Below, piece after piece: positions 20,816 to 31,966 of a stretch of DNA of 41,794 bases. The notes under the pieces are model-generated. The model did no database searches. It was not told where the DNA came from and saw only the letters and a list, made by a program, of their open reading frames with translations. The DNA comes from Candidatus Thioglobus sp. Lineage in GTDB: Bacteria > Pseudomonadota > Gammaproteobacteria > PS1 > Pseudothioglobaceae. The stretch covers positions 1 to 41,794 of the forward strand of contig JAOMCO010000010.1 in NCBI GenBank assembly GCA_028345055.1. Direction: 5' to 3'. Within the stretch, counting starts at the first letter, position 1, and each line of letters begins with the position of its first letter. The translations under genes and the position numbers were made by a program.

Positions 20816-21429
20816 TGGCATTAATTCTTGATATTCATCCAAAAAATCCTCAATTAAGACTTATTAATAAAGTTACAGAAACAATACAAAAAGGGGGAGT
20901 TATAGCTTATCCAACTGATTCTGGATATGCACTAGGGTGTGAGCTAGGAAATAAAAATGCAATGGACAGAATTTTAAAGATTAGAAAGTTGAAAAGACAT
21001 CACCACTTTACACTAATGCTCAAAGATTTGTCCCATGTTGGAGAATATGCAAAACTGAATAACTCAGGTTTTAGATTGTTAAAAAAAATACTTCCTGGCC
21101 CTTATACATTTATTCTTGAAGGTACAAAAGATATTCCAAATCGTCTTCTTAATGGCAATAGAAAAACAATTGGAGTGAGAGTTTCAAGTAATATTATAGT
21201 TCAGGAAATTTTAGGGGATTTGGTTGACCCTATGATGAGCGTATCTCTCATAATGCATGGATATGAATTTTATAATGGTAATGATGTAAGAACAGTTTTG
21301 AGTAACTCAATTGATCTTATAATAGACTCAGGGCATTGTCCTCCAGAGCCAACCTCAGTAATAGATATTTCAGAAAATGAAATAACAATATTGAGAAGGG
21401 GGGCAGGAAGTCTTAAATCTATTATTTAA
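20815..21429 (+). CDS. yciO: Sua5/YciO/YrdC family protein
   Basis: A 204-residue protein, MALILDIHPKNPQ. The start at 20815 overlaps the previous stop and matches the family's beginning. KGGVIAYPTDSGYALGCELG is the nucleotide-binding segment, with RKLKRHHHFTLMLKDLS and PGPYTFILEGTKDIP after it, and TSVIDISENEITILRRGAG near the end. YciO is related to TsaC, which makes threonylcarbamoyl-AMP for tRNA modification. Length near the 206 of E. coli YciO and the linkage with yciV support the name. Confidence 0.85.
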   Translation: MALILDIHPKNPQLRLINKVTETIQKGGVIAYPTDSGYALGCELGNKNAMDRILKIRKLKRHHHFTLMLKDLSHVGEYAKLNNSGFRLLKKILPGPYTFILEGTKDIPNRLLNGNRKTIGVRVSSNIIVQEILGDLVDPMMSVSLIMHGYEFYNGNDVRTVLSNSIDLIIDSGHCPPEPTSVIDISENEITILRRGAGSLKSII

Positions 21430-21469
21430 GTTACTTGTAACTATAATGTAATTACATTATAATTACTTT

Positions 21470-21676
21470 ATGGCTAAAATAATTCAAATAGGCAATTCTC
21501 AGGGTATCAGAATACCTAAACCAATTATTGCACTTGCTAAGCTTGATGATAAAGAGCTTGAATTTGTTGTAATGGATAGTGGACTTCTAATTACACCAGA
21601 AAAAGAGGTTAGAGTTGGCTGGGAAATTGAAGATACTAATCTAACAGCTGAGTGGGAGTGGAGTAAAAATTCATGA
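21470..21676 (+). CDS. MazE/AbrB-type antitoxin
   Basis: A 68-residue protein with the swapped-hairpin AbrB motif near the start: IIQIGNSQGIRIPKPIIALAKL, as in MazE/PemI. A hydrophobic strand (LEFVVMDSGLLITPEKEVR) and an acidic C-terminal tail that would bind the toxin (DTNLTAEWEW) follow. It overlaps the toxin gene by ATGA, so the two are translationally coupled. Antitoxins of this kind repress their own operon. Confidence 0.85.
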   Translation: MAKIIQIGNSQGIRIPKPIIALAKLDDKELEFVVMDSGLLITPEKEVRVGWEIEDTNLTAEWEWSKNS

Positions 21677-21987
21677 GGCGCTTTGAAGTCTGGCTCATTA
21701 TGAAAAATCCTGAATATGGCCGTGTAGTTGATAATCTTGGCTTATGCACCATTGTTACTCCTAATGAATTAAACAATTTACCTAATTTATTAGTGGCTCC
21801 AATGACTACATCATTTGAATCAATACCTAGTAGAGTTGAGTGCATTTTTGAAAGCGCAAAAGGCTTTATTATGATAGATCAAATCAGAACAATAGAAAAA
21901 TTATGCTTTATCAAAAAGTTAGGTGAACTAGAAAATGATGTTCAAATAAATTTATGCGACCGCCTTCAAGAGTTTTTTGCTTACTGA
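21673..21987 (+). CDS. MazF/PemK-type toxin
   Basis: A 104-residue protein of the MazF/PemK endoribonuclease fold. The start MRRFEVWLIMKNPEYG follows the R-G-x-V/I-W pattern with FEVW. LLVAPMTTSF is the central strand segment and GFIMIDQIRTIEKLCFIKKLGEL holds the conserved Q-I-R-T. The pair sits between yciO and alaS, with 49 bases to alaS, so it is inserted in a housekeeping stretch with no mobile gene adjacent. It most likely cleaves mRNA; its target sequence is not predictable here. Confidence 0.82.
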   Translation: MRRFEVWLIMKNPEYGRVVDNLGLCTIVTPNELNNLPNLLVAPMTTSFESIPSRVECIFESAKGFIMIDQIRTIEKLCFIKKLGELENDVQINLCDRLQEFFAY

Positions 21988-22036
21988 TTGGGGCTGTGAG
22001 TATAATCATCTCATTTACTAACTATTCAATTTTTAA

Positions 22037-24634
22037 ATGAAAACTGCTGAAATCCGTCAGAAATTTTTATCTTACTTTGAGAGCCATGGTCATTCAATTC
22101 AGCAGAGTGCATCTTTAATTCCCCATAATGACAATACTCTATTATTTGTCAATTCTGGAATGGTTCCATTCAAAGATTTTTTTACAGGCGCAGCAAAAAA
22201 ACCCTTTAAAAGAGCTGTATCCTGTCAAAGATGTGTCAGAGCAGGTGGCAAGCATAACGACCTAGATAATGTTGGTTATACTGCTCGCCATCATACTTTT
22301 TTTGAAATGCTTGGTAACTTTAGTTTTGGAGACTACTTTAAAAGTGAAGCTATACGTTTCTGCTGGGATTTCTTAACGGTTGAGCTTGAACTTCCAAAAG
22401 AAAAACTCTGGGTTAGTGTTTTTGATGATGATAATGAGGCTGCTGATATATGGGTCAACGAGATAGGATTTCCTTTAGAAAGAATTTCACGCTGTGGCCC
22501 GAAAGATAATTTTTGGCAAATGGGGGATACCGGTCCATGCGGCCCTTGTAGTGAAGTTTTTTATGATCATGGAGATCATATTGAGGGTGGTCCACCTGGA
22601 ACTCCAGAAGAAGATGGTGACAGATTCATTGAAATTTGGAATTTAGTTTTCATGCAATTCGATCGTCAGCAAGATGGTGAATTGGTTCCTTTAAAATCCA
22701 CTGGAGTTGATACAGGAATGGGTCTTGAGAGACTTGCAGCTGTCATTCAACATGAAAATAATAATTATGATATTGATAGCTTTAAAGAATTGACGAATGC
22801 AGTTGTAGATTTAGTCCCAAAAGACTGTGGCATTAAGTCTAATAATGCCTCAGTTAGGGTTATTGCTGACCATATAAGGTCAACTGCATTTATGGTTGTT
22901 GATGGAATTAGCCCTTCAAATGAGGGAAGAGGTTATGTGCTCAGAAGAATTATTCGAAGAGCCATTAGACATGGACACAAGTTAGGAATAAGTGAAATAT
23001 TTTTCTATAAGCTGGTATCAGTGCTCTCGAGCCAGAATAAGTTAGCCTATCCTGAGCTTATTTCTAACCAATCAATTGTTGAGCAGACACTTAAAAAAGA
23101 AGAGGAGCGTTTTATAGAAACCCTTGATACTGGAATGAGCATTCTTGAGAGTACAATTGAAGAGATCTCTGGAAATCAAATTCCTGGTGAAGTGGCCTTT
23201 AAGCTTTATGATACTTATGGATTTCCCGTTGATCTGACAGCTGACGTTGCAAGAGAGCATGGCCTAAGTATAGACATGTCAGCCTTTGATTCTGAAATGA
23301 CTATTCAAAAGGATCGTGCCAGAAAGGCTGGAGACTTTGAATCTAAAAAATCATCAGTACTCATTGAAAATCCGACTGAATTTGTTGGTTATGAACACTT
23401 TGATAATGACGCTACTATTACTGCCATTATTAAAAATAATGAGTCGGTTAATGATCTTAGTCAAGGTCAAGAAGCAATTGTTATTCTAGATCAAAGTAGT
23501 TTTTATGGGGAATCTGGAGGCCAGATTGGTGATCAGGGAACTCTATCTAATAAGAGTTCAAAATTTAACGTCTCAGATACTCAAAAGCAACCATCAAATG
23601 CCTTTGAGCACTTTGGTATCTTAGATTTTGGCTTTCTTAAAGTTGGAGATAAAGTCAATGCCATCATTGATATTGAGAGAAGAAAAAAGATTATGAGTAA
23701 TCATTCTGCTACACATCTTCTTCATGAGTCTTTGAGGCTTGTTCTTGGTGATAAAGTTAATCAAAAAGGTTCTCTAGTAGAATCTGATAAGCTTAGATTT
23801 GATTTCTCTCATGACGATGCTCTATCTAAATCAAATCTAGATGAAGTAGAAGCTCTAGTTAACAGACAAATATTAGGAAACTTTGAGGTAAATACAGAAG
23901 AAACTGATATTGAAACAGCTAAGAGCAAGGGGGCAATGGCTCTTTTTGGTGAAAAATATGGAGAAACTGTTAGAGTTCTTAGTATGGGAGATGATGATTT
24001 TTCTGTTGAGCTCTGCGGTGGTACCCATGTTGAAAGATTGGGTGATATAGGAAGATTTAAAATTATTTCTGAAAGTGGTGTAGCCTCTGGAGTCAGGAGG
24101 ATAGAGGCAGTTACTGGCCAAGAAGCTTATAGGCTAGACAAGAGCAATGAGGATAGTTTGGAAATAATTGCTAATCTAACAAAATCTAACTCAGTAAATG
24201 TACTTGAAAAGGTAAAGCATTTAATCTCTAATCAAAAAAATCTCGAGAAACAGATTGCAAGTTTCCAAAAACAATTGGCCAGTGATCAAGGCAGTGACTT
24301 AGCCTCGAAAGCTGAAAATGTAAATGGTATAAAGATTCTTGCAACAGAAGTTTCAGGTGTCTCTGCAAAAGATTTAAGGAATTTGGCGGACAAATTAAAA
24401 GACAAGTTAGGTACTGCTGTCATTGTCTTGGCGGTGGTATCAGGCAAAAAGGTTTCGCTAATCTCTGCGGTAACTAAAAACCTCACTGATAAATATCAAG
24501 CCGGAGCTATCTTGAATCATGTAGCATCTCAAATCGGTGGCAAAGGTGGTGGAAGAGCCGACATGGCTCAGGGTGGGGGAACTGAGCCTGAGAAATTATC
24601 AGATGCATTAAATTCAGTTAAAGATTTGATTTGA
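22037..24634 (+). CDS. alaS: Alanyl-tRNA synthetase
   Basis: An 865-residue class II tRNA synthetase near the usual 875. The class II catalytic core starts in the first 450 residues (FLSYFESHGH, SASLIPHNDNTLLFVNSGMVPFKDFFTG, RAVSCQRCVRAGGKHNDLDNVG, HHTFFEMLGNFSFGDYFK, GPCGPCSEVFYD, GMGLERLAAV). The editing domain carries NHSATHLLHESL and the zinc-site CGGTHVE. The C-terminal domain ends GGGRADMAQGGGTEP. It charges tRNA-Ala and clears mischarged Ser or Gly. Confidence 0.97.
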   Translation: MKTAEIRQKFLSYFESHGHSIQQSASLIPHNDNTLLFVNSGMVPFKDFFTGAAKKPFKRAVSCQRCVRAGGKHNDLDNVGYTARHHTFFEMLGNFSFGDYFKSEAIRFCWDFLTVELELPKEKLWVSVFDDDNEAADIWVNEIGFPLERISRCGPKDNFWQMGDTGPCGPCSEVFYDHGDHIEGGPPGTPEEDGDRFIEIWNLVFMQFDRQQDGELVPLKSTGVDTGMGLERLAAVIQHENNNYDIDSFKELTNAVVDLVPKDCGIKSNNASVRVIADHIRSTAFMVVDGISPSNEGRGYVLRRIIRRAIRHGHKLGISEIFFYKLVSVLSSQNKLAYPELISNQSIVEQTLKKEEERFIETLDTGMSILESTIEEISGNQIPGEVAFKLYDTYGFPVDLTADVAREHGLSIDMSAFDSEMTIQKDRARKAGDFESKKSSVLIENPTEFVGYEHFDNDATITAIIKNNESVNDLSQGQEAIVILDQSSFYGESGGQIGDQGTLSNKSSKFNVSDTQKQPSNAFEHFGILDFGFLKVGDKVNAIIDIERRKKIMSNHSATHLLHESLRLVLGDKVNQKGSLVESDKLRFDFSHDDALSKSNLDEVEALVNRQILGNFEVNTEETDIETAKSKGAMALFGEKYGETVRVLSMGDDDFSVELCGGTHVERLGDIGRFKIISESGVASGVRRIEAVTGQEAYRLDKSNEDSLEIIANLTKSNSVNVLEKVKHLISNQKNLEKQIASFQKQLASDQGSDLASKAENVNGIKILATEVSGVSAKDLRNLADKLKDKLGTAVIVLAVVSGKKVSLISAVTKNLTDKYQAGAILNHVASQIGGKGGGRADMAQGGGTEPEKLSDALNSVKDLI

Positions 24635-24674
24635 TAAAAAAGTCCTTCTGTTTTGTCCAGTATAATTTTTCTAA

Positions 24675-25556
24675 ATGCACTGGAATCAAATATCTTTTGA
24701 AGTTAATAAACTTGAAGCTGATTTAGCTTCAGAGGTTTTAATAGGTCTTGGTAGTATCTCAATTACCTATTCGGATGCTCAGGATAATGCTATTTTTGAA
24801 CCTCCAGTAGGCGAGACTCCTCTTTGGGAATTCATTAGAATTACAGCTCTTTTTCAATCAGAAGTTAATTCAAAACTAATTATTGATTCATTAATTGAGA
24901 TCTGTAATATTAAAGTAAATGATATTATTAAACTAAAGAATAAGATTTGGGAGGACGAATGTCAAAAAGATTTTCCTTCGATGCAATTTGGGAAAAAACT
25001 TTGGGTGTGTCCTTCATGGGATTCAAAACTTGTTATTCCAAGTGACGCAATAACTATTAAGATCGACCCTGGTTTGGCATTTGGCACAGGCACACATCAA
25101 ACTACAAGACTATGTTTAGAGTATTTAGATGAAAATCCGCCAAAAGCCTTAACTGTAATAGATTTTGGATGTGGCACTAGTATTTTAGCAATTGCTGCTG
25201 CAAAATTAGGTGCCAAAAGAGTTATAGCTATAGATAATGATCCTCAAGCGGTTATTGCCAGCAGGGAAAATGTCGCTAAAAATAACTCTGAAAGTTTTAT
25301 TAAAATTCTTAACTCAATTGAAAAAATGGAATTAAAGTATTGTGATCTTTTAATGGCAAATATTCTTACTAACCCTCTCATTGAATTAGAATCTCAATTT
25401 TCGGAATTAGTAAAACCTAATGGCAGTATTCTGCTATCTGGAATCCTTGAAGAGCAAGTTGAAAAAGTAATAGATTGTTATTCCAAAAATTTCAATAATA
25501 TTAAGATTAAAAATAAAGAAGAGTGGTTTAGAATTAGTGCTATGAGAAATAATTAA
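24675..25556 (+). CDS. prmA: Ribosomal protein L11 methyltransferase
   Basis: A 293-residue protein, the typical length. The N-terminal domain begins HWNQISFEVNKLEADLASEVL; WEDECQKDFPSMQFGKKLWVCPSW is the family-specific linker. The SAM-binding core has DPGLAFGTGTHQTTRLCLE, VIDFGCGTSILAIAAAKLGAKRVIAIDNDPQA and the Asn-x4-Pro-Leu segment LMANILTNPL. It trimethylates ribosomal protein L11. It follows alaS on the same strand after 40 bases. Confidence 0.95.
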   Translation: MHWNQISFEVNKLEADLASEVLIGLGSISITYSDAQDNAIFEPPVGETPLWEFIRITALFQSEVNSKLIIDSLIEICNIKVNDIIKLKNKIWEDECQKDFPSMQFGKKLWVCPSWDSKLVIPSDAITIKIDPGLAFGTGTHQTTRLCLEYLDENPPKALTVIDFGCGTSILAIAAAKLGAKRVIAIDNDPQAVIASRENVAKNNSESFIKILNSIEKMELKYCDLLMANILTNPLIELESQFSELVKPNGSILLSGILEEQVEKVIDCYSKNFNNIKIKNKEEWFRISAMRNN

Positions 25557-25571
25557 GAATTAAGTTGATAA

Positions 25572-25772
25572 TTATCCTCCCCCAACGGCATTTATTACTT
25601 CAACCTTATCTAAATACTCTAAAAGATGTGATTGATATTTTGATTTTGGGATTATTTCTTTATTTATTTCGATAGCAATGCGTTTATTTATACATCCTAA
25701 TTGAGCAACAAGATCCTGGATGTTTGAATCTTCTGGAAGTGACATTTCTTTGCCATTAACTATTATTTTCAC
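25572..25772 (-). CDS. thiS: Sulfur carrier protein ThiS
   Basis: A 66-residue ubiquitin-like protein: MKIIVNGKEMSLPEDSNIQDLVAQLG, then VEVINAVGGG with the C-terminal Gly-Gly that becomes the thiocarboxylate in thiazole synthesis. Length and end match ThiS. thiG or other thiamine genes are not next to it; it converges with prmA. The gene lies alone between two long genes and is easily missed. Confidence 0.88.
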   Translation of the reverse strand: MKIIVNGKEMSLPEDSNIQDLVAQLGCINKRIAIEINKEIIPKSKYQSHLLEYLDKVEVINAVGGG

Positions 25773-25894
25773 AAATGAATTGAGTTTATTAATACAATTT
25801 AATTATAACATTGGATTGTAAAATTCAAGATGATTTGATAATAAACACATGGTAAAATTTCGGGTGTTTTAAAAGCTCAAAAAGGAGTAATATT

Positions 25895-27016
25895 TTGCCT
25901 CATAATGCCTTATTAGCACTAGAAGATGGCAAAGTTTTTTGGGGGAAATCAATCGGTTTAATTGGTCATACAGTTGGAGAAGTAGTCTTCAATACAGCTA
26001 TGACAGGTTATCAAGAAATACTGACTGATCCCTCATATAGTCAGCAGATAGTAGCGCTGACCTATCCTCATATTGGTAACACAGGAACAAACGTTGTTGA
26101 TGAGGAGTCATCTAAAGTTTATATGTCAGGACTGATCATCAGAGATCTTCCCCTTTCACAAAGTAATTGGCGCACGGAGATGAGTCTAGATAATTACCTC
26201 TTTACCAATAACATAGTGGCTATTGCAAATATCGATACACGAGCTCTTACAAGGCACCTAAGAATTAATGGGGCTCTCAAAGGTTGCATAATGACTGGTG
26301 ATTCAATTGACTCTGATAGAGTAATTCAGAAAGCAAAAAATTTTGCTGGTTTAAAAAATATGGATTTAGCCAAAGTAGTTTCAACCTCTAAAACCTATTC
26401 ATTTAATCAAGGAACATTTGATATAGAGAGTTCTACTTTTAATAAAAAACCCTCTAAATTTAAAGTAGCTGTTTATGACTATGGTGTTAAGAAAAATATA
26501 TTAAGGATTCTGGTGGATAGAGGTTGCGAACTAACTGTCTTTAATGCTCAAACTTCACTTGATGATTTATTAGCTATTAATCCTGATGGTGTTTTTCTAT
26601 CTAATGGTCCTGGCGATCCTGAGCCATGTGATTATGCAATTCAAAATATTAAAGGATTATTAAATAAAGAGATTCCTATCTTTGGAATATGTTTAGGACA
26701 TCAGCTTTTATCTCTCGCATCCGGAGCTAAAACTGAAAAAATGAAGTTTGGTCATCATGGTGCAAATCATCCTGTACAAGATTTGAAGTCTAAAAGGGTA
26801 ATGATTACCTCTCAAAATCATGGCTTCGCAGTTTCTGAAAAAGACTTGCCTGAAGATATTGAGATTAGCCATCGCTCATTATTTGATCAGAGTATTCAGG
26901 GCATTAGAATTAAGAATAAACCAGCGTATAGTTTTCAAGGCCACCCAGAAGCGTCACCTGGGCCACATGATGTTAGTTACTTATTTGATGAATTTATTGA
27001 TCTTATGAAAAAATGA
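25895..27016 (+). CDS. carA: Carbamoyl-phosphate synthase small subunit
   Basis: A 373-residue glutaminase subunit. The TTG at 25895 follows AAAGGAG, and its first residues ([12 protein letters not shown]) fit family starts. Markers: [32 protein letters not shown], the glutamine amidotransferase nucleophile in [11 protein letters not shown] and the His/Glu pair in [11 protein letters not shown]. It works with carB to make carbamoyl phosphate for arginine and pyrimidines. carB follows after 30 bases. Confidence 0.97.
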   Translation: MPHNALLALEDGKVFWGKSIGLIGHTVGEVVFNTAMTGYQEILTDPSYSQQIVALTYPHIGNTGTNVVDEESSKVYMSGLIIRDLPLSQSNWRTEMSLDNYLFTNNIVAIANIDTRALTRHLRINGALKGCIMTGDSIDSDRVIQKAKNFAGLKNMDLAKVVSTSKTYSFNQGTFDIESSTFNKKPSKFKVAVYDYGVKKNILRILVDRGCELTVFNAQTSLDDLLAINPDGVFLSNGPGDPEPCDYAIQNIKGLLNKEIPIFGICLGHQLLSLASGAKTEKMKFGHHGANHPVQDLKSKRVMITSQNHGFAVSEKDLPEDIEISHRSLFDQSIQGIRIKNKPAYSFQGHPEASPGPHDVSYLFDEFIDLMKK

Positions 27017-27046
27017 ATTTAATCTTCCACTTTATTTTATTAAATT

Positions 27047-30000
27047 ATGCCTAAGAGACTGGACATTAATAGTGTTTTAATCATTGGAGCTGGTCCAATT
27101 ATTATTGGACAGGCCTGTGAGTTCGATTATTCAGGTGCTCAGGCATGTAAGGCTCTTCGTCAAGAGGGATATAGGGTTATATTGGTTAATTCAAATCCAG
27201 CTACCATTATGACTGACCCTAAAATGGCTGATGCAACCTACATCGAACCTATTGAATGGAAAACTGTTGAAAAAATCATAAAAAAAGAAAAGCCTGATGC
27301 ACTTCTTCCAACTATGGGAGGGCAAACAGCTCTCAACTGCGCTTTAGATCTCGATCGTCACGGAGTTCTTGAAAAATATAGCGTTGAGATGATTGGTGCA
27401 AATAAACAGGCAATTGACAAAGCTGAGGATAGAGAGTTATTTCGACAAGCCATGCTCAAAATTGGCCTTGACATGCCTAAAGCAGCAATTGCACATTCTC
27501 TGAAAGACGCTTTAAAAGTTCAAGAAGAGGTTGGTTTTCCAACTATTATTCGACCATCCTTTACAATGGGTGGATCTGGTGGTGGAGTTGCTTTTAACAA
27601 AGAGCAATTTGTAGAAATATGTCAGCGTGGTCTAGACCTATCTCCGACTAATGAGCTATTAATTGAAGAATCTATCCTTGGCTGGAAAGAGTTTGAGATG
27701 GAGGTCGTTAGGGATAATAAAGATAATTGCATTATCATCTGCTCAATAGAGAACTTTGACCCAATGGGTATTCATACTGGAGACTCTATTACAGTTGCAC
27801 CAGCTCAAACACTTACAGATAAAGAGTACCAAATTATGCGTAATGCTTCAATCATGGTGCTTAGAGAGATTGGTGTTGATACTGGTGGATCAAACGTGCA
27901 GTTTGCTGTAAATCCAGATAATGGCAGATTGACAATTATTGAAATGAATCCAAGAGTCTCTAGGTCTTCCGCTTTGGCCTCTAAGGCAACTGGATTTCCA
28001 ATTGCAAAAGTAGCAGCAAAGCTTGCTGTGGGATTCACTCTTGATGAACTTGCTAACGATATTACTGGTGGTAAAACTCCTGCATCATTTGAACCTTCAA
28101 TTGATTATGTTGTAACAAAGATTCCAAGGTTTGCTTTTGAAAAATTCCCACAGGCTGATGATCGTTTAACGACTCAAATGAAATCAGTTGGTGAAGTTAT
28201 GGCTATCGGATCGACGTTCCAAGAGTCTCTTCAAAAGGCTTTGAGAGGACTTGAGACTGACAAGTCTGGTTTAGACCCAATTTTAGATATTAAGGATAAG
28301 GACTCTAAATCAATAATAAGAAGTGAGCTTCTCACTGCTGGAGCTGAAAGAATATTTTACTTGGCTGATGCATTCAGAATGGGAATGAGTCTTCAAAGTG
28401 CATTTGAACTTTCAAAAATTGATCCATGGTTTTTGAGTCAAGTCGAAGATATCGTTTTCACAGAAAAATCAATCGAAGGTAAAGATATTGAGGGTATAAA
28501 ATCTGAAACTGTTTTAGAGCTTAAGAAAAAAGGTTTTTCAGATAAAAGACTATCAGAAATATTAAATTGTTCTGAAGAGGTATTTCGAAATAAAAGACTA
28601 GCTTTTAATATCAGTCCTGTTTTTAAAAGGGTGGATAGCTGTGCAGCAGAATTTGATACTCAGACTGCTTATCTTTATTCAACTTATCAGTCTGAATGTG
28701 AGGCTAACCCTACAGACAATAAAAAAATTATGATTCTGGGCGGTGGGCCTAATAGAATTGGTCAAGGTATTGAGTTCGATTATTGTTGTGTTCATGCATC
28801 ACTAGCTCTTCAAAAAGTTGGCTATGAAACGATCATGGTTAACTGTAATCCAGAGACTGTATCTACTGACTATGACGTCTCTGATAGGCTCTATTTTGAG
28901 CCACTTACACTCGAGGATGTTCTAGAGGTTATTGATATTGAAAAACCTGAAGGAATCATTGTGCATTATGGCGGGCAGACGCCACTTAAGCTAGCTAGAG
29001 CTCTTGAAAAGAGTGGCGCAAACATTATAGGAACTAGTCCTGACTCAATTGATTTGGCTGAAGATAGAGAGCGTTTTCAGAAGATGATTCAAAAGTTAAA
29101 TCTTAAGCAGCCAGTTAATGGAACAGCACGGTCTCAAGAAGGTGCCATCAAAGTTGCTAATTCCATAGGTTTTCCATTAGTTGTTAGACCATCATACGTT
29201 CTAGGAGGTCGAGCAATGGAAATTGTTTATGATAATGAGAGTCTTGAGCAGTATATGACAACTGCTGTTAAGGTATCAAATGATTCACCTGTCCTCCTAG
29301 ATTCATTTTTAGATCATGCGATTGAGGTGGATATTGACGTCATTAGTGACGGTAAAGACATTGTTATTTGTGGGATTATGGAGCATATCGAACAGGCAGG
29401 AATTCATTCTGGAGATTCTGCTTGCTCACTACCACCTCATTCGTTACCTTCAAATGTTCTTGATGAAATGAGAAGACAGGTTAAGTTAATGGCAAAAGAG
29501 CTCAAAGTTGTGGGTTTAATGAACACTCAACTTGCTTATCAGGATAAAGAAATTTTTGTTATTGAGGTAAATCCAAGAGCTTCAAGAACGGTTCCTTTTG
29601 TTTCAAAAGCAACTGGTTTTCCTCTCGCTAATATCGCAGCAAGGGTAATGATTGGTCATTCTCTAAAAGATCAAAATTATATTAGTGAAATTATTCCAAA
29701 GTATTATTCAGTCAAGGAATCTGTGTTCCCATTTAATAAGTTTTTAGGAGTAGATCCTTTTTTGGGTCCAGAGATGAGATCAACTGGAGAAGTGATGGGT
29801 GTTGGTAAGGATTTCCCTGCCGCTTTTGATAAGGCTTTTCTTGCAGCAGGTGATGTGGTCCCAACCAGTGGAAAAGTACTTGTAAGTCTTAGAACTCTAG
29901 ATCGTGGAAGGTTAGTTGAACTTGGTCAAAGACTTATTAGTCAAGGTTTTGAGATAGTTGCAACTCGAACAAATCAAGATATTCTCTCAAAGGCTGGCCT

Positions 30001-30256
30001 TAACTGTACAATAATAAATAAAGTATCACAAGTATCACCTAATATAGAAGATGCTATTAAAAATGATGAAATAAGTCTGATAATAAATTCTACAGATGAT
30101 GCACAAGGTCTCGAAGATGCAACAGTAATTAGGTGTCAAGCATTAATCCATAAGATTCCATGTTTGACGACAGTTGCTGGAGCATTTGCAATGCTTGATG
30201 GGTTAAAAACTCCAGACAGGCTAATTGTGAGGTCATTACAATCAATACACAAATAA
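27047..30256 (+). CDS. carB: Carbamoyl-phosphate synthase large subunit
   Basis: A 1069-residue protein with two homologous halves: [28 protein letters not shown] at the N-terminus and [23 protein letters not shown] in the second half. Each has an ATP-grasp domain ([20 protein letters not shown] and [20 protein letters not shown]). The C-terminal MGS-like regulatory domain runs from about residue 940 ([25 protein letters not shown]). It forms the CarAB synthase. greA begins 3 bases after its stop. Confidence 0.98.
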   Translation: MPKRLDINSVLIIGAGPIIIGQACEFDYSGAQACKALRQEGYRVILVNSNPATIMTDPKMADATYIEPIEWKTVEKIIKKEKPDALLPTMGGQTALNCALDLDRHGVLEKYSVEMIGANKQAIDKAEDRELFRQAMLKIGLDMPKAAIAHSLKDALKVQEEVGFPTIIRPSFTMGGSGGGVAFNKEQFVEICQRGLDLSPTNELLIEESILGWKEFEMEVVRDNKDNCIIICSIENFDPMGIHTGDSITVAPAQTLTDKEYQIMRNASIMVLREIGVDTGGSNVQFAVNPDNGRLTIIEMNPRVSRSSALASKATGFPIAKVAAKLAVGFTLDELANDITGGKTPASFEPSIDYVVTKIPRFAFEKFPQADDRLTTQMKSVGEVMAIGSTFQESLQKALRGLETDKSGLDPILDIKDKDSKSIIRSELLTAGAERIFYLADAFRMGMSLQSAFELSKIDPWFLSQVEDIVFTEKSIEGKDIEGIKSETVLELKKKGFSDKRLSEILNCSEEVFRNKRLAFNISPVFKRVDSCAAEFDTQTAYLYSTYQSECEANPTDNKKIMILGGGPNRIGQGIEFDYCCVHASLALQKVGYETIMVNCNPETVSTDYDVSDRLYFEPLTLEDVLEVIDIEKPEGIIVHYGGQTPLKLARALEKSGANIIGTSPDSIDLAEDRERFQKMIQKLNLKQPVNGTARSQEGAIKVANSIGFPLVVRPSYVLGGRAMEIVYDNESLEQYMTTAVKVSNDSPVLLDSFLDHAIEVDIDVISDGKDIVICGIMEHIEQAGIHSGDSACSLPPHSLPSNVLDEMRRQVKLMAKELKVVGLMNTQLAYQDKEIFVIEVNPRASRTVPFVSKATGFPLANIAARVMIGHSLKDQNYISEIIPKYYSVKESVFPFNKFLGVDPFLGPEMRSTGEVMGVGKDFPAAFDKAFLAAGDVVPTSGKVLVSLRTLDRGRLVELGQRLISQGFEIVATRTNQDILSKAGLNCTIINKVSQVSPNIEDAIKNDEISLIINSTDDAQGLEDATVIRCQALIHKIPCLTTVAGAFAMLDGLKTPDRLIVRSLQSIHK

Positions 30257-30259
30257 TCT

Positions 30260-30736
30260 ATGGAAACAATACCGATTACAATCAATGGAGCTAAGAATCT
30301 TGAAGGTGAGTTACTAAGACTTAAAGATGGAGAGCGCCCTAGAATAGTGAATGATATTGCGACTGCAAGAGAGCATGGAGACCTCAAAGAAAATGCTGAA
30401 TACCACGCTGCAAAAGAAGAGCAAGCATTTGTAGAGGGCAGAATTCAGGAGATTGAGTCAAAATTATCACGATTGCAAATAATCGATGTTAAAAATCTAA
30501 ATAAAGATGGTCGTTGCGTCTTTGGAACGACTGTTAGTTTATTGAATTTATCGGATGACAGTGAAATTAGTTATCAAATTGTTGGGGAAGATGAGGCTGA
30601 CATTGATAAAGGAAAAATTTCTTGCCATTCTCCTATAGCTAGAGCCTTAATGGGTAATGAAGAAGGGGATGAGGTTACTGTGAATGCTCCAAAAGGAGAC
30701 ATTGTCTATGAAATTCTTGAAGTTCAGTATTTATAG
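30260..30736 (+). CDS. greA: Transcription elongation factor GreA
   Basis: A 158-residue protein, the standard length. The N-terminal coiled coil carries [31 protein letters not shown], with the acidic tip residues that reach the RNA polymerase active site. The C-terminal domain has the FKBP-like [24 protein letters not shown] and [22 protein letters not shown]. It rescues backtracked polymerase by stimulating transcript cleavage. The carAB-greA order is common in gammaproteobacteria. Confidence 0.95.
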   Translation: METIPITINGAKNLEGELLRLKDGERPRIVNDIATAREHGDLKENAEYHAAKEEQAFVEGRIQEIESKLSRLQIIDVKNLNKDGRCVFGTTVSLLNLSDDSEISYQIVGEDEADIDKGKISCHSPIARALMGNEEGDEVTVNAPKGDIVYEILEVQYL

Positions 30737-30830
30737 ACAAAGTTAACTTAAACTATTTTTTTAATTTTTTTCTTTATTCGTATTTTTTAATTCTCTGTAG
30801 AATTATAATTTTTTATAATGGAATTTAATA

Positions 30831-31958
30831 ATGCCTGGTTTATTACCAAATATTGATCCTGATGGACTTTTAGAATACTCTGTTGTCTATACAGACAGAT
30901 CTCTAAATCACATGTCTAGCTCGTTTCAGAAAGCAATGAATGATGTGTCATCATCACTTAAAAAAGTTTACAATGCTGAGTCAGTAGTTCTGGTTCCTGG
31001 AGGTGGAACATATGGTATGGAAGCAGTTGCTAGGCAATTTGCTAATAACAAAGATTGTTTAGTCATAAGAAATGGATGGTTTAGTTATCGATGGTCACAA
31101 ATTCTAGAAATAGGTAAGATTCCATCAAAACTTACTGTTTTAAAAGCAGCTCGTAAAAGTCCTGGTCATCAAGAGCCATTTTCTCCAGTAGATACTGATG
31201 AGGTCATTCAAAAAATTAAATCTGAAAAACCAGCAATAGTCTTTGCACCTCATGTTGAGACATCAGCGGGAATTATTCTTCCTGATGAATATATAAAAGC
31301 TGTATCTGAGGCTGTCCATTCTGTTGGAGGTATGTTTGTATTGGATTGTATTGCATCAGGTGCAATATGGGTTGATATGCAGAAATGCGGTGTAGATATT
31401 TTAGTCAGTGCTCCGCAAAAGGGCTGGAGCGCTTCACCAGCATTTGGAATGGTCATGTTATCTCAAAATGCATCTGAGAAGATTCACAAAACACAGAGTA
31501 CTAGTTTCTCATGTGATTTACTTAAGTGGCTTCAAATAATGCAGGCCTATGAAAATGGTGGGCATGCATATCATGCTACAATGCCAACAGATGCCATCAA
31601 ACATTTTAGAGATACGATCAATGAAACGGCCGTCTTTGGCTTCAATAAAGCCCGTGATAAACAGCAAGAGCTAGGAGATAGAGTAAGGAATTTATTGAAA
31701 AAACATGGTTTTATAAGTGTTGCTGCTGAGGGATTTCTTGCTCCAGGCGTTGTTGTGAGCTATACATCTGATAAGAATTTACATACTGGCTTAAAATTTA
31801 AAAATTTAGGTATGCAAATTGCTGCAGGCGTCCCACTTCAGTGTGATGAAGGAGATGACTACCAAACATTCCGTCTTGGGCTTTTTGGCTTAGATAAACT
31901 AAAGGACGTTGATTCTGCAGTTAAGAAACTAGAAGATGTATTTAATCAATTAACATAG
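30831..31958 (+). CDS. Class V aminotransferase (alanine/serine-glyoxylate type)
   Basis: A 375-residue PLP enzyme of fold type I, class V. The pocket has PGGGTYGMEAVARQF, then HVETSAGIILPDEYI, the Asp in FVLDCIASGAIWVDM and the Schiff-base Lys in VSAPQKGWSASPA. The family includes alanine-glyoxylate and serine-glyoxylate aminotransferases; the two cannot be told apart here. Serine-glyoxylate activity would fit C1 or glyoxylate metabolism, but no serine-cycle neighbours are present. A GNAT acetyltransferase follows after 8 bases and is probably co-transcribed. Confidence 0.8.
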   Translation: MPGLLPNIDPDGLLEYSVVYTDRSLNHMSSSFQKAMNDVSSSLKKVYNAESVVLVPGGGTYGMEAVARQFANNKDCLVIRNGWFSYRWSQILEIGKIPSKLTVLKAARKSPGHQEPFSPVDTDEVIQKIKSEKPAIVFAPHVETSAGIILPDEYIKAVSEAVHSVGGMFVLDCIASGAIWVDMQKCGVDILVSAPQKGWSASPAFGMVMLSQNASEKIHKTQSTSFSCDLLKWLQIMQAYENGGHAYHATMPTDAIKHFRDTINETAVFGFNKARDKQQELGDRVRNLLKKHGFISVAAEGFLAPGVVVSYTSDKNLHTGLKFKNLGMQIAAGVPLQCDEGDDYQTFRLGLFGLDKLKDVDSAVKKLEDVFNQLT

Positions 31959-31966
31959 CAGCTCAG

